Assembly: GCA_002778785.1 (NCBI GenBank)
Contig: PEZS01000009.1
Span: 38,105-102,104, forward strand
Direction of reading: 5' to 3'
DNA from: Bdellovibrionales bacterium CG10_big_fil_rev_8_21_14_0_10_45_34
Lineage (GTDB): Bacteria; Bdellovibrionota; Bdellovibrionia; Bdellovibrionales; 1-14-0-10-45-34
DNA length: 64,000 bases
The notes below the pieces were generated by a model that had not been told where the DNA came from, searched no databases, and saw nothing but the letters and a program-made list of their open reading frames with translations. The position numbers and the translations under genes were made by a program. Below are positions 1-8,711 of the stretch, piece after piece. Within the stretch, counting starts at the first letter, position 1, and the number at the start of each line of letters is the position of its first letter.

Positions 1-22
1 ACTGAGTGTAATAAGGTCTACA

Positions 23-1381
23 GTGGCACAACTGATGTATCTGACTGCCTGTCATACATCGACGCGATCGACGAGTCAGCTTAGACTTATCGTCGCGTTC
101 CAATTTTTTCTTACGCTTACCCCAGCCAATTCCTATGCCGACATTACCAAGGCCAAATCGGATGCTAGCGAATACGTGGTTGTTGAACAAGGCACTACTA
201 AAGTTCTGAGCATTCCCTTGAAAGGCGCAATCGTCCTTGAGAAAAAGGGAATCATAAAACTGAAAGATCTTGGCGGCTCACGCATAAGAATTTACGCACA
301 AAAGCCAGGTGTCGTCTCACTCACTTCGGAAACCGCAAAGACAGTGGTCTACGTACTTGATCACAGTCACTGGAACCTTTATCAGGCGCTACAAGATGAA
401 TTCAAAAAACAGAAAGGACTAAAAATCGAGCACGACAGTGACTCACCAGCAATTGGTGGAGAATTCTTAAGGTTCAAGGACTTTCTCAATTTGCAAAATC
501 AATTTAAGCGGCACAAAGCCTACTTTGAAATACATGCGCAAATTTGGCCATTTATTCGAACTCAGTTCCTTGATGAACTCAAAAAGTTCCTGTCGAAAGA
601 GGGGCTAAGCCCGAATGCTATCTCTGAGTCAGCCCCTTTTACTTATCAAATAGGAGAAGAATCGAAGAAGGAGTCTAAGAGAACAGAGCTAGCAAAACGA
701 GGAGGACTAAAGATAGAAGAAAATGAAGCTCTCATTGATCTCAAACCTCTTGTTGAAGTTCACATCCTCGTCGCAGAAGTTAAACGGAAGTTCTTTCAAA
801 AACTGGGCATTCAATGGCCTGACAGCTACGCAGCCCAAGTGCTACCCGAAACGAAGTGGGACCTAACAGCACTCTCTGTCAATTTGCAGGCACTCGAAGA
901 GAATGGCGTAGGTCAACTCTTGGCGTCCCCAAAGTTAAGGTGCCGAAGTGGCGGCGAAGCTAACTTTTTCGCCGGGGGCGAAATACCTATTCGCGTAGTG
1001 GGTTTTCGAAGGCAAGAGGTGGTCTGGAAGAAATATGGTGTGAACCTAAAAACATCTCCCCGCGCTGACACGAGCGGGAAGATGAGTATAAAACTAATTG
1101 CAGAGATATCAAACCTTGATCTAAGCCAAAGCGTCGATGGCATCCCCGGTTTACTAACAAATAGAGTAGAGAGTCAGTTTGATTTAGCAGGACCGCGAAC
1201 AATCGCTTTATCGGGCCTGTTTCGAAGTGATTTGGGCGAGTCGACCTCTGGCGTACCGTTCCTGACAAAGATCCCAATAATTGGAAAACTCTTTTCATCT
1301 CAGGACTACAGGAACAACGAATCTGAACTTGTGTTCTTGGTGCATCCGAAAGTGGTTGGCAGTGACGAACATAACTTCTGA
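23..1381 (+). CDS. CpaC/RcpA-like secretin of a Tad (Flp) pilus or related secretion system
   Basis: Outer-membrane channel component of a type IVb pilus or secretion apparatus. A Sec signal peptide is visible (hydrophobic stretch ending NSYAD, about residues 20-39). It is followed by a pilus-formation N-terminal region (VVVEQGTTKVLSIP, about 50-115) and a secretin domain at about 270-445, including LLASPKLR, GGEIPI, a VPFLTKIPIIGKLF segment and a final SELVFLVHPKVV strand, all family-typical. The GTG at 23 opens the frame and an ATG at 35 is an equally good start. The next gene, a CpaF-type ATPase, overlaps its end, which supports a tad locus extending to the left of the window. At 452 residues it is of normal CpaC size. 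The assignment to Tad rather than another secretin system rests mainly on the neighbour. Confidence 0.9.
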   Translation: MAQLMYLTACHTSTRSTSQLRLIVAFQFFLTLTPANSYADITKAKSDASEYVVVEQGTTKVLSIPLKGAIVLEKKGIIKLKDLGGSRIRIYAQKPGVVSLTSETAKTVVYVLDHSHWNLYQALQDEFKKQKGLKIEHDSDSPAIGGEFLRFKDFLNLQNQFKRHKAYFEIHAQIWPFIRTQFLDELKKFLSKEGLSPNAISESAPFTYQIGEESKKESKRTELAKRGGLKIEENEALIDLKPLVEVHILVAEVKRKFFQKLGIQWPDSYAAQVLPETKWDLTALSVNLQALEENGVGQLLASPKLRCRSGGEANFFAGGEIPIRVVGFRRQEVVWKKYGVNLKTSPRADTSGKMSIKLIAEISNLDLSQSVDGIPGLLTNRVESQFDLAGPRTIALSGLFRSDLGESTSGVPFLTKIPIIGKLFSSQDYRNNESELVFLVHPKVVGSDEHNF

Positions 1382-2468
1382 ACAAGTTCAAATTGTTGAT
1401 TCGTGTGTAAAAAGCATACTTGATCAACTGCACGAAGAAGGCAAAACTTTCTCTAACTTTACGACTGAGGACTTCTTTCATCAAACGTACAGAGAGTTTT
1501 CGAATTTGGGCGAACAAGTTCAAAAGCGTGTCTCCTGCGAATTCCTCGGCTACGGCCCCTTAGAAAATCTCTTGGCTGACCCGATGGTTACGGAGATTTT
1601 TCTGGCCGGCGCGGATTGTATTCACTACGAAAAGAGTGGGAAAGTACTTCGATACCTCCACGATCAGTTTCGATCTCCGACAACTTACAGTCTCTTCTGC
1701 CAAAAGATATTTAGCGAAATCGGGGTTGAGCCCACCCTTGAACGGCCAGTTATCTGTGCAAACTGGGGAGTTCATCGAATCCATATCGTAGCACCACCTG
1801 TAACGGAAAATTTCCAGTTTTCAATTCGGCTTCACAGAATGAGTTCCATATCACTGACGGAATTGGCAAACATTGGCTCTGTGGCTGCGGATCAACGGCA
1901 CCTACTGGAGCGCGCCCTAGGAAATCGAGATAACATCCTCATTTTTGGCAGCACAGGATCGGGAAAGACCACCCTCGTTCGCGCCTTTCTTCAATCCCTC
2001 CCAGAGAATGAGCGCATTGTTATTGCAGAAGACACACCAGAGCTGCAAACACCTAACCCGGTGAGCATTAGTATGATGACGAGGCATTCATTCGAGACGG
2101 GGGAACAGATTTCACTCTCGCAGCTAGTACGAGAGTCGCTCAGGATGAGGCCAGATAGAATCGTTTTAGGAGAAGTTAGAGGACCCGAAGCGAAAGACCT
2201 CGTTTTGGCGTTGTCATCGGGGCACACAGGAAGCTTCGGCACAATTCACGCAAGGACCGCTCGCGAGGCCCTCGCCAGGCTGGAGGTGTTCGTGCAAATG
2301 GGAGCCCCACAATGGGACAAGGCGACAGTACGCCGACTCATTTTTGACTCAGTAAATCTCGTTGTGGGCTTGGAGCGTAGTAAAGATGGAAAGAGAAGGG
2401 TTTGCTCGATTAATCGGTTAAGCTCGCTTGAAGAATTTGGCATCACGCTTGATTCTGAGGCCATTTAA
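1362..2468 (+). CDS. CpaF/TadA-type secretion ATPase
   Basis: Hexameric type II/IV secretion ATPase that would power pilus assembly at the inner membrane. Walker A is at about residues 196-203 (GSTGSGKT), followed by an acidic IAEDTPEL box, Walker B-like RIVLGEVRG, and the His-box region GHTGSFGTIHA; all are CpaF/VirB11 signatures. The open frame reaches back to 1281, but that part lies inside the secretin gene in another frame. GTG 1362 gives a sensible N-terminus (VTNITSEQ) and overlaps the secretin stop by 20 bases, implying coupled translation. Expected TadB/TadC-like partners do not follow; the next genes face the other way, so the locus is split or ends here. Confidence 0.93.
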   Translation: MTNITSEQVQIVDSCVKSILDQLHEEGKTFSNFTTEDFFHQTYREFSNLGEQVQKRVSCEFLGYGPLENLLADPMVTEIFLAGADCIHYEKSGKVLRYLHDQFRSPTTYSLFCQKIFSEIGVEPTLERPVICANWGVHRIHIVAPPVTENFQFSIRLHRMSSISLTELANIGSVAADQRHLLERALGNRDNILIFGSTGSGKTTLVRAFLQSLPENERIVIAEDTPELQTPNPVSISMMTRHSFETGEQISLSQLVRESLRMRPDRIVLGEVRGPEAKDLVLALSSGHTGSFGTIHARTAREALARLEVFVQMGAPQWDKATVRRLIFDSVNLVVGLERSKDGKRRVCSINRLSSLEEFGITLDSEAI

Positions 2469-2542
2469 AACTTTTCAACTGGTACCTAATTCCAAATCAA
2501 AACTCTAGGAAACTATCTAAAACTTCTTAGCTTAACCAAATT

Positions 2543-3007
2543 CTAGGCTACCTTGACATCATTAGTATCGAGTTCGGGTGAAATGTATTTAAGATTTAAT
2601 ACAGACTCTTTTTCAAGTAGCCTTACGGTTTCAATGAGCTTCATATCGGCTGTAAACAGCTCACCTGGAGTCGGATCCGTTAGAGCCATCACCTCTTGAA
2701 GTGCTTTTACTCTGAGATGTGGCAGATGCTGGGTAAACTTTTTAAAAATCGCTTCATCTTTGTTTTTCAAAAAAGTTGCCAGCAGTTTTTCAGGCATTCG
2801 ATTGGCAACTTCAAAAAGAGGATCTGAGCTCCACGCCACAATCTTTTCTACGCTTAACATTTTTATTCGAACCAGATTGGCAGTGACTGGATCTTCATTC
2901 TCTATACTTTTAAGTAAACTCTCTTGTTTTGGGGGAGCGCATGTTTCAACAACGTTAAGTAACTGTTGAAATCCACCCGGCTTTCGAAATCTTGCTAACA
3001 GTGACAC
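2543..3007 (-). CDS. FliG C-terminal-like protein (stand-alone)
   Basis: A 154-residue protein that resembles only the C-terminal half of the flagellar rotor protein FliG. It starts at the GGxxxxLLN linker (GGFQQLLNVVE), continues through ENEDP and VRIKML (FliG: EEDPELAEEIRKLMF), and covers the helices corresponding to the torque-generating domain up to TVRLLEKE. The FliF-binding N-terminal domain and the middle EHPQ motif are absent. The start is GTG at 3007 with AGGGGG six bases upstream. It lies 33 bases downstream of 3041-3517, probably in one transcript under a FliA-like promoter. The homology is recognised by eye from pattern and predicted helices, so the family call is moderate. Its role could be a modified rotor or an adaptor. 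Confidence 0.6.
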   Translation of the reverse strand: MSLLARFRKPGGFQQLLNVVETCAPPKQESLLKSIENEDPVTANLVRIKMLSVEKIVAWSSDPLFEVANRMPEKLLATFLKNKDEAIFKKFTQHLPHLRVKALQEVMALTDPTPGELFTADMKLIETVRLLEKESVLNLKYISPELDTNDVKVA

Positions 3008-3040
3008 TTGAAACCCCCTAGTAGCTGGATGAGCGAGCGT

Positions 3041-3517
3041 TTACAACACTACCTCTTCTGTTATCGGAGAGTATTCAGTTAGATTTGATGATTCTCTGCT
3101 TACTTGCAAAGCATCATTCCCGCGTTGAGACTCCATTTGCTCAAGAGGCCCATCCGCAGCTCTGGCTTCAACTAATTCTGTTTTTTCACCAGCAGAGATA
3201 TTTAAAGACTCATTTGATGCCGAGGTTGGAATCTCCGCAGACAATAGGCCCGTCGAAATACTCGTTGCGGGTTTTGAAAATTGGCCAGGACTATAAATGC
3301 CACCCACTTTGTCTCGCTCCGACGTAGGAAGTGGGTTACCAAGCAGAGAGTGATTGCCGCCCAATTCAAATGCTTTTTGAGAAAACGAGAGTCTAGCCGA
3401 AGGGCTAGCAACCGGTTGCCCAAAACTGGGAACACCCGATCGAAGCAGCTTTTCTTGTGCCATATCAACATTTGTAATTCTTGAGTTACTAGGAAGAATT
3501 CCGCTTATCTTTTGCAT
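3041..3517 (-). CDS. Hypothetical Ser/Gly/Pro-rich protein, first gene of a probable FliA-dependent unit
   Basis: I recognise no domain. The 158-residue product is low in hydrophobics and rich in Ser, Pro, Gly and Glu, with no signal peptide or membrane segment, so it is probably cytoplasmic and partly disordered. The N-terminus MQKISGILPSNSRIT is the most ordered-looking part. ATG 3517 is preferred over the adjacent GTG 3520 because GGAGG lies six bases before the ATG. A FliA-like promoter sits just upstream and a FliG-like gene follows after 23 to 33 bases, so a flagellar or motility role is a reasonable guess and nothing more. Confidence 0.65.
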   Translation of the reverse strand: MQKISGILPSNSRITNVDMAQEKLLRSGVPSFGQPVASPSARLSFSQKAFELGGNHSLLGNPLPTSERDKVGGIYSPGQFSKPATSISTGLLSAEIPTSASNESLNISAGEKTELVEARAADGPLEQMESQRGNDALQVSRESSNLTEYSPITEEVVL

Positions 3518-3555
3518 CACGAACCTCCATGTCCGAGTGAAAGAGCGCTACTACT

Positions 3556-3583
3556 TTGTCGGTTGTCTCAAAATGAAACTTAA
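3556..3583 (-). promoter_or_regulatory. Candidate sigma-28 (FliA) promoter
   Basis: Read on the minus strand, TTAAGTTT (3583-3576) is followed after 12 bases by ACCGACAA (3563-3556). The known FliA consensus is TAAAGTTT, N11, GCCGATAA. Position and orientation fit transcription of 3517-3041 and then the FliG-like gene, with a leader of about 30-40 bases. Two or three mismatches to consensus make this a candidate only. Confidence 0.45.
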
Positions 3584-3707
3584 GCTTCGCCGTCTAGCTT
3601 CACCAGCGCTGACGAAGCAAAGGAGGTTACTCGAAGAATTCATTCGGATTTGACCAAAGGCTATATGTGACGACGTCACTCTAGCATGTCCCTAATGGCC
3701 AAAGTCC

Positions 3708-5501
3708 CTAGTCTGTGCCGAGAGGTCTTTTTACAGAAATGTGAAGATCTAACAATTGCTCGCGAGGCACAGCCGAAGGGGAGTCTGACATCATACATGT
3801 AGCCTTTGCTGTTTTCGGAAATGCAATGACGTCTCGTATGGCTGTCGCCCCAGAAAGAATCATAGCCAATCGATCGGCTCCCCATGCCGCCCCGCCATGG
3901 GGAGGAGTTCCGTACTCAAGGGCTTCTAAAAAGAAGCCAAACTTTTGTTCAGCCTCTTCGCGGCTTAAGCCCAGGCAATCGAACATCGCCGACTGAACAG
4001 AACTCTGGTGAATACGAACGCTGCCGCCAAGTATTTCGTACCCGTTGCAAACTAAGTCATAGGCTTTAGCTTTGAGATGGCCAAATTCTTCGTTTCGACC
4101 TTCGACAAGGGCTTGCTTCGACTCCTCCGTCGGAGATGTAAAAGGGTGATGTCTTGCGACCCATCGTTTATCTTCTGCGGAGTATTCTAACAGCGGAAAC
4201 TCCGTAACCCAAAGGAAGCGATCACTCGATTTATCGATAACACCTTGTTCTTGAGCCAGTTTCAATCGAAGACCACCGAGCACATTGCAAGCGAGCTCCC
4301 ACTCATCAGAAACCAAAAGAACCAAGTCGCCTTTTTTTGCCCCGAGCACCTCAAATAGATCTTTGAAGTCCGACTCACTGAAAAACTTAGATATGGAACT
4401 CTGTATGCCTTTTTCGGTATCCCATTTGATCCATACTAGCCCTTTTGCTCCCTGCGATTTTGCGAAGTCCGTCAGCTTATCGATTTGAGCTCGCGCAACC
4501 GAACCCAAACCCGGAACGCTAAGCGCTTTAATAACACCGCCCGCAGCGAGCACGTCATCAAAAACCTTAAATCCCTTTGACCCGCCCCACTCATTAATAG
4601 TTCGAAGAGGCCAATCAAGTCTCAGATCAGGTTTGTCAGATCCGTAATTGTCGACAGCCTCAAAGTAAGTCATCCGCGGGATCTCTTTGATTTCAACACC
4701 CTTAAATTTCTTCCAGATACCTTTTAGCAATTTTTCATTGAGCGCCATGATATCTTCTGTATCAACAAAGCTCATCTCAATATCGATCTGGCTGAACTCT
4801 GGTTGGCGATCCGCTCTTAAGTCTTCATCTCTAAAACAGCGTGCGAGCTGAAAGTAACGATCAAACCCGCTGATCATGAGAATTTGCTTCAGCGTTTGCG
4901 GACTCTGCGGAAGTGCATAGAAAGAGCCAGGGTGTACCCTCGAGGGCACCAAGTAGTCTCTCGCTCCCTCAGGTGTGCTTTTGTACAAAATAGGAGTTTC
5001 TATTTCAATGAATCCTTCGTTTGACAAAAAGTTTCTCACAAATTGGTAGAGCTCATGCCTTAAGATCAAACTGGATTGAAGCTTTTCACTGCGCAAATCT
5101 AAGTAACGGTATTTAAGACGAAGGTTCTCGTTAACGTTTTCATCATCAACCAGAAATGGTGGCGTCTTTGCCTCAGAGAGAATTTCGCCATCTATAACAT
5201 GAAGCTCAACTTCGCCCGTTGTGAGATTTTTGTTTTCAGAACCCTCAGGCCTTTTTGCAACCCTAGCTCGAACGGCAACAACAAATTCACCGCGCAGTTT
5301 TTTGGCAAACTCTAAGTTTGGCTCTGACGGATTAAAAGTCAGCTGCACAAGACCCGTCCTGTCTCTGAGGTCACAAAAGATTAGTCCTCCGTGATCTCGA
5401 CGAGAATGGACCCAGCCCATAACAACAACTGTTTGCCCATCTGCATGTGAGCCAAGTTCGCCGCACATGTGAGTTCTTTTAATTGAAGCAACGAATTTCA
5501 T
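3708..5501 (-). CDS. aspS: Aspartyl-tRNA synthetase
   Basis: Class II aminoacyl-tRNA synthetase that charges tRNA-Asp in the cytoplasm. The 597 residues match the bacterial type. An N-terminal OB anticodon-binding domain (MGWVHSRRDHGGLIFCDLRDR, about 28-48) comes first. The catalytic core follows with class II motif 2 (FRDEDLRADRQPEFSQ), a GAD-type insertion in the middle, and motif 3 near the end (GADRLAMIL). The hisS gene ends 37 bases upstream on the same strand, an arrangement known in many bacteria. Whether this enzyme is discriminating (Asp only) or also charges tRNA-Asn cannot be decided from what I see; no gatCAB genes are in the window. Confidence 0.97.
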   Translation of the reverse strand: MKFVASIKRTHMCGELGSHADGQTVVVMGWVHSRRDHGGLIFCDLRDRTGLVQLTFNPSEPNLEFAKKLRGEFVVAVRARVAKRPEGSENKNLTTGEVELHVIDGEILSEAKTPPFLVDDENVNENLRLKYRYLDLRSEKLQSSLILRHELYQFVRNFLSNEGFIEIETPILYKSTPEGARDYLVPSRVHPGSFYALPQSPQTLKQILMISGFDRYFQLARCFRDEDLRADRQPEFSQIDIEMSFVDTEDIMALNEKLLKGIWKKFKGVEIKEIPRMTYFEAVDNYGSDKPDLRLDWPLRTINEWGGSKGFKVFDDVLAAGGVIKALSVPGLGSVARAQIDKLTDFAKSQGAKGLVWIKWDTEKGIQSSISKFFSESDFKDLFEVLGAKKGDLVLLVSDEWELACNVLGGLRLKLAQEQGVIDKSSDRFLWVTEFPLLEYSAEDKRWVARHHPFTSPTEESKQALVEGRNEEFGHLKAKAYDLVCNGYEILGGSVRIHQSSVQSAMFDCLGLSREEAEQKFGFFLEALEYGTPPHGGAAWGADRLAMILSGATAIRDVIAFPKTAKATCMMSDSPSAVPREQLLDLHISVKRPLGTD

Positions 5502-5538
5502 ATTTGGTTCTTTCTAGGGCCTGATAAAATCAGCCCCC

Positions 5539-6810
5539 TCAAAGTTTGAGTTTTTTACTAATTTCGCTGGCAATTTCAGTTTTATCGCCAACAGGTACTT
5601 CTATTTGATCGCCCGAGGCGAAATCTTTCAGAATGAGCTTGCCCTCTTGCCACTCTCTTTCACCAAGAATAACAACGTAACGAGCTCCCGCTTTATCCGC
5701 CTTTTTTATCTGCGACTTAAACGACCTCATCTCATGATCAATGGTCACCTGCAAACCACGCTTAAGAAGTCCCCAATAGATCTCTGTCGCTGTGTCTCTC
5801 AGAGGTTCATCGGCGCAGAGTACAAAAACATCTGTTTTGTCTGAAAACTTTTCGGTATTTGTAGCCTGATAGGCAATGACCAGTCTTTCTAAGCCGCCAG
5901 CAAATCCAACAGAGGCTGTGGGGTTTGCTCCCAAGTCTTCAAATAGCCCGTCGTAACGGCCTCCGCCACCCAGGGCTGATTGCGACCCTAAGTGAGAGCT
6001 CTTAACTTCAAACGCGGTACTGTTGTAATAATCAAGACCACGGACGATTTTAGGGTTTACCTTAAACTGCGTATCCATGTTCTTAAGATGGCGCTTTACC
6101 TGCTCAAAATGATTTAAGCACTGCTCGCAGAGGTACTGAAGCATGGTTGGCAGTGTTTCACTGAGCTTTTGGCTGCCTTCGTCTTTTTGATCAAAAATGC
6201 GCATGGGCGCTGAATCTATTCTTGGGCGGAAGTTTTCTGGCACTTGCGCTATTTTTTCTTGCAAAGCTTTTTTTAGCTCGCCTTCGTAAGCTTGCCGACA
6301 CTCTTGGCACCCCACGCTAGAAATTTCCACTTCACAATTTAAAAGACCGATTTCTCTATAGAGCAAACTTTGAAGTGCGATAACTTCTGCGTCAGAGAAA
6401 GCGGAGCTCGTGTTAAGATGTTCGATGCCATACTGATGAAACTGACGCTGTCTCCCTTTTTGGGGTCGCTCGTACCTAAACATGGGGCCAATGTAGAAAA
6501 GCTTCACTTCGTGCCCTGGTTGAATGAGTCCATTTTCAATCGCCGCCCTAACAACGGGAGCCGTCCCCTCAGGTCTCATCGTTACAGAGTCACCTCCGCG
6601 ATCCATGAAGGTGTACATTTCTTTGTTAACAATGTCCGATGTCTCACCCACTCCTCGAAGAAATAAATCCGTCGACTCCAAGATGGGAGTTCTTATTTCG
6701 CGATAACCGGCGCGTGTGTAGACTTGGCGAATTATTTGTTCGATATGACTCCACACCGCCATATCTTGACCAAAAACATCGTGCATTCCTCGAACAGACT
6801 TAATTTTCAA
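5539..6810 (-). CDS. hisS: Histidyl-tRNA synthetase
   Basis: Class II synthetase for tRNA-His. Visible signatures are IKSVRGMHDVFGQD at the N-terminus, TPILESTDLFLRGVGETSDIV (motif 1 region), FRYERPQKGRQRQFHQ (motif 2), and the histidine-binding segment RGLDYYNSTAFE followed by LGGGGRYDGL. A C-terminal anticodon-binding domain ends the protein. The frame is open to 6882, but the extra 24 residues look non-coding. TTG 6810 is preferred because AGGG lies eight bases upstream and because it places the conserved KIKSVRG at the N-terminus; GTG 6819 is an alternative. It is co-directional with aspS and divergent from the gene at 7021. No T-box leader is evident upstream. Confidence 0.96.
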   Translation of the reverse strand: MKIKSVRGMHDVFGQDMAVWSHIEQIIRQVYTRAGYREIRTPILESTDLFLRGVGETSDIVNKEMYTFMDRGGDSVTMRPEGTAPVVRAAIENGLIQPGHEVKLFYIGPMFRYERPQKGRQRQFHQYGIEHLNTSSAFSDAEVIALQSLLYREIGLLNCEVEISSVGCQECRQAYEGELKKALQEKIAQVPENFRPRIDSAPMRIFDQKDEGSQKLSETLPTMLQYLCEQCLNHFEQVKRHLKNMDTQFKVNPKIVRGLDYYNSTAFEVKSSHLGSQSALGGGGRYDGLFEDLGANPTASVGFAGGLERLVIAYQATNTEKFSDKTDVFVLCADEPLRDTATEIYWGLLKRGLQVTIDHEMRSFKSQIKKADKAGARYVVILGEREWQEGKLILKDFASGDQIEVPVGDKTEIASEISKKLKL

Positions 6811-7020
6811 TACGTTCACCCTATCGACAATGTTTTGTTGTAAGTAACAACTCCGGCTGCATATAAAGACTTCCCTTCGCAATCAATGACGACTCGCAAA
6901 CAAAGGTGCACTTTGATCCGGAGGGCTGTACATTCCGCTGCAGCTAGGTGCTGAATAATTTGACACGCACTGACACAAACGTCAAAGTGGTTCAGATAAG
7001 ATGGTGACGAGGAGTGACAG

Positions 7021-7326
7021 ATGCCAAAGATAGAACTCAAAGAATCGACGAACCTTAAAGCGAGCGAAGCCTTTTCGAAAATACGAGGGGTTCTGGAGTC
7101 AGATCCTGACCTCAAAAAATTGGATTCGACTTATCAGTGCCGTTTCGACGAGGCAGCACTTTCTGGTGTCGCAGAGGGTAAGAAATTTAAGGCCAAACTC
7201 AGCGTGAGTGAGGGTGGTCCAAGCACCCAAATCCTGTTGCTGGTAGATCTTCCGTTACTATTTGCCCCCTTTAAGTCTTTGGTAGAAAGTACCCTCAAGA
7301 AAAAGTTAGCTAAGGCTCTCTCGTAG
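7021..7326 (+). CDS. PHA_gran_rgn-like small protein (polyhydroxyalkanoic acid system family)
   Basis: A 101-residue soluble protein. The alternation of short strands (FDEAALSGVAEG, FKAKLSVSE, TQILLLVDLPLLFAPFKS) and the closing amphipathic helix (VESTLKKKLAKALS) resemble the PF09650 family, small proteins often found near PHA granule genes. No PHA synthase or phasin gene is present here, so the family name should not be read as a function. It is divergent from hisS and 24 bases upstream of rpoH, which could place it in the same transcript as the heat-shock sigma factor. Confidence 0.55.
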   Translation: MPKIELKESTNLKASEAFSKIRGVLESDPDLKKLDSTYQCRFDEAALSGVAEGKKFKAKLSVSEGGPSTQILLLVDLPLLFAPFKSLVESTLKKKLAKALS

Positions 7327-7350
7327 AACTCGCAGGCGGGAATAGGGAAC

Positions 7351-8535
7351 TTGAAGACCAAAACTAAGAAATCGGTAAATACTAAGCCCGCTAAGTCCGG
7401 ACGCTCGAAAACAAAGAAGTCGGAAAAGGGTCAAAGTGTGCGGCGATCCAGCCCACAGGTAGAAATTCTCGACGATACGGATAGCCGCTCGAATAACCCT
7501 AAAGCGATTAACTCTTCAGTAGTCGCACCCGAAAGGTCGCCAATCAGGCAGTCGGAACCCTTTGAAAACTCCGACGAAGACACTGACTCTCTACTCATTG
7601 AAGTTGATGATCAGGGGAGCAAAGATGATTCGATTGTGGCGTCCAGCGACGATGATATAATCGATGTGTCGGCAAAATCTAACCAGCAGCTGCCTGCGAT
7701 TATTTCGGGGCCTGTTTCGACAGTCGACGCTCTCACCGCGTATTTGAATGAGATAAGAAAGTATCCACTGTTAACTCCCGAAGAGGAGCACGAACTCGCT
7801 ATTAAGTATGCCGAGAAAGGCGACCAGGCGGCGGCTCAGCGCCTTGTAACAAGTAACCTACGTTTCGTTGTGAAGATTGCAGCTGAATACTCGCGCTTTG
7901 GTGCAAAGATGATTGACCTTGTTCAAGAAGGAAATGTCGGACTCATGCACGCAGTGAAGGAGTTTAACCCATATAAAGGTGTGAGGCTCATTACCTACGC
8001 CGTGTGGTGGATTCGGGGATATATTAGAGAGTATTTGTTAAAGCAACATTCTATGGTTCGTATAGGGACCACTCACAATCAGAAGAAGCTGTTTTATAAT
8101 CTGCACCAAGAAGAAAAAAAGATGGAGGCTTTAGGAATGGAGCCTACCACCGCTTTGTTGAGCTCTCGTTTGGGAGTGCCAGAAAGAGATGTCGAGATGA
8201 TGCAGCAGCGACTTGGCGGCAAAGACATCAGTCTCGACCAGCCGGTCGATGAAGACAGCGGCACTCTACTTAAAGACCTACAAACTTCGTCGATGGAAGA
8301 ATCTGTAGATGTACAGCTCGAGAAGTACGAACAAATTGAAATTTTAAATCAAATGATCGAGAAGCTTCGGCCCACCTTAAACGAAAAAGAAATCTTAATA
8401 CTGGATCGCCGAATACTATCTGACGAGCCTCAAACTCTTCAAGAAATCGGAGATGCTGTGGGCATAACTCGCGAGCGTGCAAGACAACTTGAAGCCCGTA
8501 TTCTCAAGCGCCTTAAAGAGTCGATGGAAGGTTAG
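7351..8535 (+). CDS. rpoH: Heat-shock type sigma factor with long disordered N-terminus
   Basis: Sigma-70 family factor of the RpoH branch. After about 123 residues comes region 1.2 (LTAYLNEIRKYPLLTPEEE). Region 2 follows (LVTSNLRFVVKIA, then IDLVQEGNVGLMHAVKEF and TYAVWWIRGYI). The RpoH box NQKKLFYNL is next, and region 4 is at the C-terminus (LQEIGDAVGITRERARQLE). The N-terminal extension is unusual: a Lys/Ser-rich stretch (residues 1-35) and then an acidic stretch (about 65-105), both probably disordered. Typical RpoH proteins are about 285 residues; this one has 394. TTG 7351 with AGGG just upstream is the start. The upstream small gene is 24 bases away. Whether the extension regulates stability is open. 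Confidence 0.92.
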   Translation: MKTKTKKSVNTKPAKSGRSKTKKSEKGQSVRRSSPQVEILDDTDSRSNNPKAINSSVVAPERSPIRQSEPFENSDEDTDSLLIEVDDQGSKDDSIVASSDDDIIDVSAKSNQQLPAIISGPVSTVDALTAYLNEIRKYPLLTPEEEHELAIKYAEKGDQAAAQRLVTSNLRFVVKIAAEYSRFGAKMIDLVQEGNVGLMHAVKEFNPYKGVRLITYAVWWIRGYIREYLLKQHSMVRIGTTHNQKKLFYNLHQEEKKMEALGMEPTTALLSSRLGVPERDVEMMQQRLGGKDISLDQPVDEDSGTLLKDLQTSSMEESVDVQLEKYEQIEILNQMIEKLRPTLNEKEILILDRRILSDEPQTLQEIGDAVGITRERARQLEARILKRLKESMEG

Positions 8536-8576
8536 CTAGGCATGGGCCTATCTATCCATGTGCGTTTGGCGGGGAA

Positions 8577-8711
8577 TCAGAACTGCACAATCTTAGACTT
8601 CTTTGCTTTTCGTGCAATGGCCGCAAGTGGCTGACTAAAAAGATCTTGGATACTAATTTTGTTGAAACCCGTATCATACTGCCATTCTATGCAGATTTCT
8701 TTGATGCAAAC
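8577..8711 (-). pseudogene. Short open remnant after brnA
   Basis: A 44-codon reading frame on the minus strand with protein-like composition (tail DLFSQPLAAIARKAKKSKIVQF) but no ATG, GTG or TTG start after the stop at 8712-8714. It overlaps the 3' end of brnA in another frame. It may be the leftover C-terminus of a gene whose 5' end was replaced when brnTA inserted, or chance. I do not recognise a family. Confidence 0.25.

Noticed and set aside
987..1523. 178-codon minus-strand frame over the secretin/CpaF junction
   Set aside because: It lies opposite two clear genes and has no recognisable domain or ribosome-binding site.
3667..3679. Palindrome GTGACG-A-CGTCAC after aspS as a terminator
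   Set aside because: The stem is short, the loop is a single base, and no T run follows on the minus strand.
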